Source of the DNA: an uncultured Eubacteriales bacterium
GTDB lineage: Bacteria > Bacillota_A > Clostridia > Oscillospirales > Oscillospiraceae
DNA length: 7,802 nt
Reading direction: 5' to 3'
NCBI GenBank assembly: GCA_949739085.1
Contig: CATIYU010000080.1
Coordinates: forward strand, 1-7,802
The notes beneath the pieces were generated by a model that ran no database searches, was not told the DNA's origin, and saw only the letters and a list, made by a program, of their open reading frames with translations. Position numbers and translations under genes: made by a program. Shown piece after piece: positions 6,048 through 7,802 of this stretch; positions within the stretch are counted from its first letter, which is position 1; each line of letters opens with the position of its first letter.

Positions 6048-6917
6048 ATGGATAACCACATTTTTCGCAGCGCCATCGGCGGCTTCAACCGCCAGGATGT
6101 GATGGAATATATTGGCCGCGTCCAGAAGCAGGCGGAGGACGCCGCCGCCGCCCTGGAGGCCCAGAACCAGGAGCTCCGCCGCGCCCATGAAGAGACCCTC
6201 CTCCAGCTGGAGGAGCGCACCCGGGAGCGGGACGGCCTGGAGCAGCAGCTGGAGGACATGACCCTGCGCTGTAACCACGCCCGCAACAACTGGGACGCCC
6301 AGTCCCAGGCCAAGGAGTCCTTCCGCCGGGACGTGGCCCAGCGTGACGAGGCGATTCGGGGCATGACGGAGGAGAACCAGAAGCTCCTCCGCCAGGTGGA
6401 GACTCTGGAGAGCCAGATGGACAGCCTGCGCCGGGAGAAGGAGCAGCTGACCCAGCTGGAGCTGGACGCCCGCCAGCGTGCGGAAAGCGTGCTGGCCCAA
6501 GCCAACGCCCAGGCAGAAGCGGCTCTGGCCCGGGCACAGGCGGAGGCGGAGGCCATTGTCTCCCAGGCGAACGCTCAGGCGGAGAGCGCCGTCTCTCAGG
6601 CCAACAGGGAGGCGGAGAACACGGTAGCCCGGGCCAACGCCCAGGCGGAAGAGACTATCGCCCGGGCGGACGCACAGGCGGAGGACACCGCCAACCGGGC
6701 CAATGCCCGGGCAAACTCCCTCCTGCGGGAGACAGAGGCCCGGATTGGGGAGACCGTGCAGCAGTATGAGGAGCTGTACCGCGCCCTCCAGTCCATCACC
6801 GGCAACATCGCCGGGGAGGCCCGGAAGCTGGGGGCCGCCGCCGCCCAGCTGCCCACCGGCTTCAACCGCCTGCGGGACGGACTGGCGGACCTGCAAAAGC
6901 GGGCGAAGGAGCAATAG
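6048..6917 (+). CDS. DivIVA-like coiled-coil protein with 11-residue repeats
   Basis: 289 residues from ATG 6048, with GGGAG at 6036-6040 (7 nt upstream) and AAGGAG slightly further up. Upstream in-frame codons lie before the promoter and are excluded. Residues 4-25 (HIFRSAIGGFNRQDVMEYIGRV) resemble the N-terminal DivIVA motif, where a Phe-Gly-Phe/Tyr-x-x-x-x-Val pattern precedes a coiled coil. Residues about 25-140 are a charged heptad-type coiled coil. Residues 145-232 are eight tandem 11-residue units such as AEAIVSQANAQ and AENTVARANAQ. A final helix runs to the C-terminus. No signal peptide or membrane segment is seen, so it is cytoplasmic. DivIVA relatives recognise curved membrane at poles and septa and recruit division or wall enzymes. 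A role in cell shape or division is plausible here but not shown. The similarity is short, so family membership is moderate. Confidence 0.75.
   Translation: MDNHIFRSAIGGFNRQDVMEYIGRVQKQAEDAAAALEAQNQELRRAHEETLLQLEERTRERDGLEQQLEDMTLRCNHARNNWDAQSQAKESFRRDVAQRDEAIRGMTEENQKLLRQVETLESQMDSLRREKEQLTQLELDARQRAESVLAQANAQAEAALARAQAEAEAIVSQANAQAESAVSQANREAENTVARANAQAEETIARADAQAEDTANRANARANSLLRETEARIGETVQQYEELYRALQSITGNIAGEARKLGAAAAQLPTGFNRLRDGLADLQKRAKEQ
6480..6743 (+). repeat. Eight tandem 33-bp units encoding hendecad repeats
   Basis: Eight consecutive 33-bp units inside the coiled-coil gene encode 11-residue blocks (residues 145-232), most with the pattern A-E-x-x-h-x-x-A-x-A-x (h, hydrophobic). The DNA copies differ at many synonymous positions (for example GCCAACGCCCAG against GCGAACGCTCAG). 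The array is therefore old and kept by protein-level selection, not a fresh tandem duplication. Eleven-residue periodicity gives a straighter, slightly right-handed coiled coil than heptads. Confidence 0.8.
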
Positions 6918-6945
6918 AAAACGGGACGGACATCTGTCCGCCCCG
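6916..6945 (-). terminator. Terminator hairpin between convergent genes
   Basis: Arms CGGGACGGAC (6922-6931) and GTCCGCCCCG (6936-6945) pair with one mismatch around a 4-nt loop. On the - strand the stem is followed by TTTTCT (6921-6916), so it reads as an intrinsic terminator for the ferredoxin gene. On the + strand the same stem directly follows the coiled-coil stop codon but lacks a T-run. A second GC-rich hairpin (arms 6955-6960 and 6969-6974) lies nearer the ferredoxin stop. Confidence 0.6.
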
Positions 6946-6991
6946 CAGGCTGCGGCGGGGAAGGGTCCCCCCGCTGGTTCAGTCTATGTAC

Positions 6992-7381
6992 TTACTTCTC
7001 CTCAACGGACAAAATCCCCATGGGGCACGCCTTGGCGCAGATGCCGCAGGCGATGCACTTGCTGGGTGCGGCGGCGCCGGGGGCCATGACCATCACATGC
7101 ATGGGGCATGCCTCCACGCACTTGCCGCAGCCCACGCACTTTTTCTTGTCGATCATGTACACGCCCTTGGCGTTCTGGGAGATCGCGCCCTCGGGACAGG
7201 TTCGGGCGCACTTGCCGCACATGATGCAGGAGTTGACCTTGGGCTCGCCGTCGGGCTTGGCGGTGATGCGGATGCAGCTGAGGTCCGGGTCAAACTGCTT
7301 GTAGAACGCCTCGGAGCAGGCCCGCACGCAGCTGAGGCACGCCTTGCAGGGATTTTCTTTGCTGACAGCTATTTTTTTCAT
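6992..7381 (-). CDS. Polyferredoxin-like protein with four [4Fe-4S] motifs
   Basis: 129 residues from ATG 7381 (read leftward). The ribosome site GGGAGG (complement of 7392-7397) lies 10 nt upstream. An upstream ATG at 7399 would contain this site within its coding region, so it is rejected. Four CxxCxxCxxxC motifs are seen: C12-C22 (followed by Ser, not Pro), C52-C62, C82-C92 and C109-C119. The last three are each followed by Pro. Sixteen Cys predict four [4Fe-4S] clusters. The layout, including DLSCIRIT after the first motif, recalls the HycB/CooF/AOR-subunit type of electron-transfer protein, which passes electrons between oxidoreductases. It is soluble, with no signal or membrane helix. 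No oxidoreductase partner lies next to it here, so its donor and acceptor are unknown. It is transcribed alone, away from the AT-rich region. Confidence 0.88.
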   Translation of the reverse strand: MKKIAVSKENPCKACLSCVRACSEAFYKQFDPDLSCIRITAKPDGEPKVNSCIMCGKCARTCPEGAISQNAKGVYMIDKKKCVGCGKCVEACPMHVMVMAPGAAAPSKCIACGICAKACPMGILSVEEK

Positions 7382-7420
7382 TTTGGAAGAGCCTCCCATA
7401 TCAGAATAATTCCATTCCCT

Positions 7421-7449
7421 ATCCTACCAGATATATTGTTAAATTGCAA
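7421..7449 (-). promoter_or_regulatory. Probable promoter of the ferredoxin gene
   Basis: On the - strand, TTGCAA (7449-7444) and TAGGAT (7426-7421) are 17 nt apart, with a TG one base before the -10 (extended -10). Predicted transcription start is near 7414, leaving a leader of about 33 nt with the GGGAGG site. Each hexamer matches consensus at only four of six bases. Another TATAGT-like -10 lies further upstream, so the exact start is uncertain. Confidence 0.5.
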
Positions 7450-7495
7450 ACTATATTTTTGCCTCTGAAAAAATTGCCGCTGAAGTAGTAAATTA

Positions 7496-7536
7496 AATGC
7501 AGAAAAGGTTTTCAACCTTTTTCTGCATTATTTTTT
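7496..7536 (+). terminator. Orphan terminator-like hairpin
   Basis: A 15-bp stem (AATGCAGAAAAGGTT at 7496-7510, complement at 7514-7529 with one bulged T) has a 3-nt loop and is followed by ATTTTTT. It looks like a strong intrinsic terminator reading rightward, but no + strand gene ends before it, since the ferredoxin gene runs leftward. Read leftward, the stem is followed by TTTAATTT, so it may stop transcripts in both directions. It may be the remains of a lost gene's 3' end or an insulator. Confidence 0.6.
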
Positions 7537-7572
7537 ACCCAAATGGGAGCAGAAACGGGGAAAGAGGTGATT

Positions 7573-7722
7573 ATGGTGAGGACTTTGACGCTGGAGGACC
7601 GCAGAAAAATTGAATTGATGTGGAGGCGCAACGCTTCCCCAGTCAAGATTGCCGCCGGGCTTTATGAACGCGCCGCGTATACAGGGCCGCCGTTCTTCTG
7701 CAGCCCTGTCAAACCCCTGTGA
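7573..7722 (+). pseudogene. Short helix-turn-helix ORF, probably a truncated remnant
   Basis: 49 codons from ATG 7573 to TGA 7722, with a near-ideal ribosome site AGAGGTGAT (7563-7571) just upstream. GTG 7576 is an alternative. The N-terminal part (LTLEDRRKIELMWRRNASPV, then KIAAGL) matches the start of HTH_38/IS30-type helix-turn-helix domains, which typically read LTxEDRxxIExL...S...IA..LG. After residue 30 the expected recognition helix (LG...TIYRE) is missing and the sequence goes to YERAAYTG, then an unrelated tail. This pattern fits an internal deletion or a decayed copy of a small mobile-element-associated HTH gene. It could instead be a short real protein. The strong ribosome site suggests it was once translated. 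Confidence 0.45.
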
Positions 7723-7802
7723 AATCAAAGTCCGGCGTAAACTCCCGTTTAGCAGAGGAACGCTCCTGCCGGTATCCATCCGTAACGCCCAGATTTTCCA
7801 GA

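Larger units (their letters stand above)
7382..7802. other. AT-richer region without a confident complete gene
   Basis: This 421-nt stretch contains the ferredoxin leader and promoter, the orphan hairpin and the short helix-turn-helix frame. Bases 7382-7540 are clearly more AT-rich than the rest of the window. Bases 7723-7802 show no recognisable gene, repeat or RNA. One + strand frame stays open from about 7670 to the window end, but I recognise nothing in it. Confidence 0.6.

Noticed and set aside
6480..6743. Regular 33-bp periodic repeats resembling a CRISPR array
   Set aside because: The units are contiguous with no unique spacers, diverge at synonymous sites and stay in frame inside a coding region.
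5874..6914. Long - strand open frame opposite the coiled-coil gene
   Set aside because: It mirrors the repeat array and is Leu/Gly-rich without recognisable motifs. Promoter and ribosome site support the + strand gene.
7528..7779. - strand open frame of 83 codons opposite the HTH remnant
   Set aside because: It has no recognisable motif or ribosome site and runs through the + strand HTH similarity and the hairpin edge.

Overview
The window looks like chromosome of a GC-rich Clostridia member, most likely family Oscillospiraceae (Flavonifractor/Oscillibacter-like). This rests on strongly GC-rich coding sequence, AGGAGG-type ribosome binding sites, consensus sigma-A promoters, an IreB (UPF0297) protein, a cluster-rich polyferredoxin and a DivIVA-like protein of a type I associate with this group. 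The placement is inferred from gene content and style, not from a marker gene.

Layout: (1) 1-186 is the last 61 codons of lepA (elongation factor 4), followed by a clear intrinsic terminator. (2) 392-1552 encodes an exported class 3 lipase/esterase with a visible Ser-Asp-His triad. (3) 1709-1954 is ireB, alone between its own near-consensus promoter and a strong terminator. (4) 2131-5955 is a five-gene block on the + strand behind a consensus promoter (TTGACA-18-TATAAT): a cytoplasmic acidic Sel1-repeat protein, then pxpA, pxpB and pxpC (ATP-dependent 5-oxoprolinase, 5-oxoproline to glutamate), then a HutD/Ves-family cupin. The last four genes overlap their neighbours by 11, 7 and 4 nt. (5) 6048-6917 encodes a DivIVA-like coiled-coil protein with eight 11-residue repeats, behind its own promoter. 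(6) 6992-7381 on the - strand encodes a protein with four [4Fe-4S] motifs. It converges on the coiled-coil gene across a short hairpin region. (7) 7382-7802 is a more AT-rich stretch. It holds the ferredoxin promoter, an orphan terminator-like hairpin and a short, probably truncated helix-turn-helix reading frame; nothing is visible in the last 80 bases.

How the genes work together: PxpABC would recycle 5-oxoproline (from spontaneous glutamine cyclisation or peptide breakdown) to glutamate. HutD is otherwise known from histidine-utilisation loci, which also end in glutamate. Its translational coupling to pxpC suggests an accessory or ligand-binding role in this pathway. The Sel1 protein shares the promoter and may be a scaffold. 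PxpC departs from family motifs in at least two places, so the set may be a diverged 5-oxoprolinase. This block is the best candidate for something new in the window. The rest is mostly ordinary chromosome.
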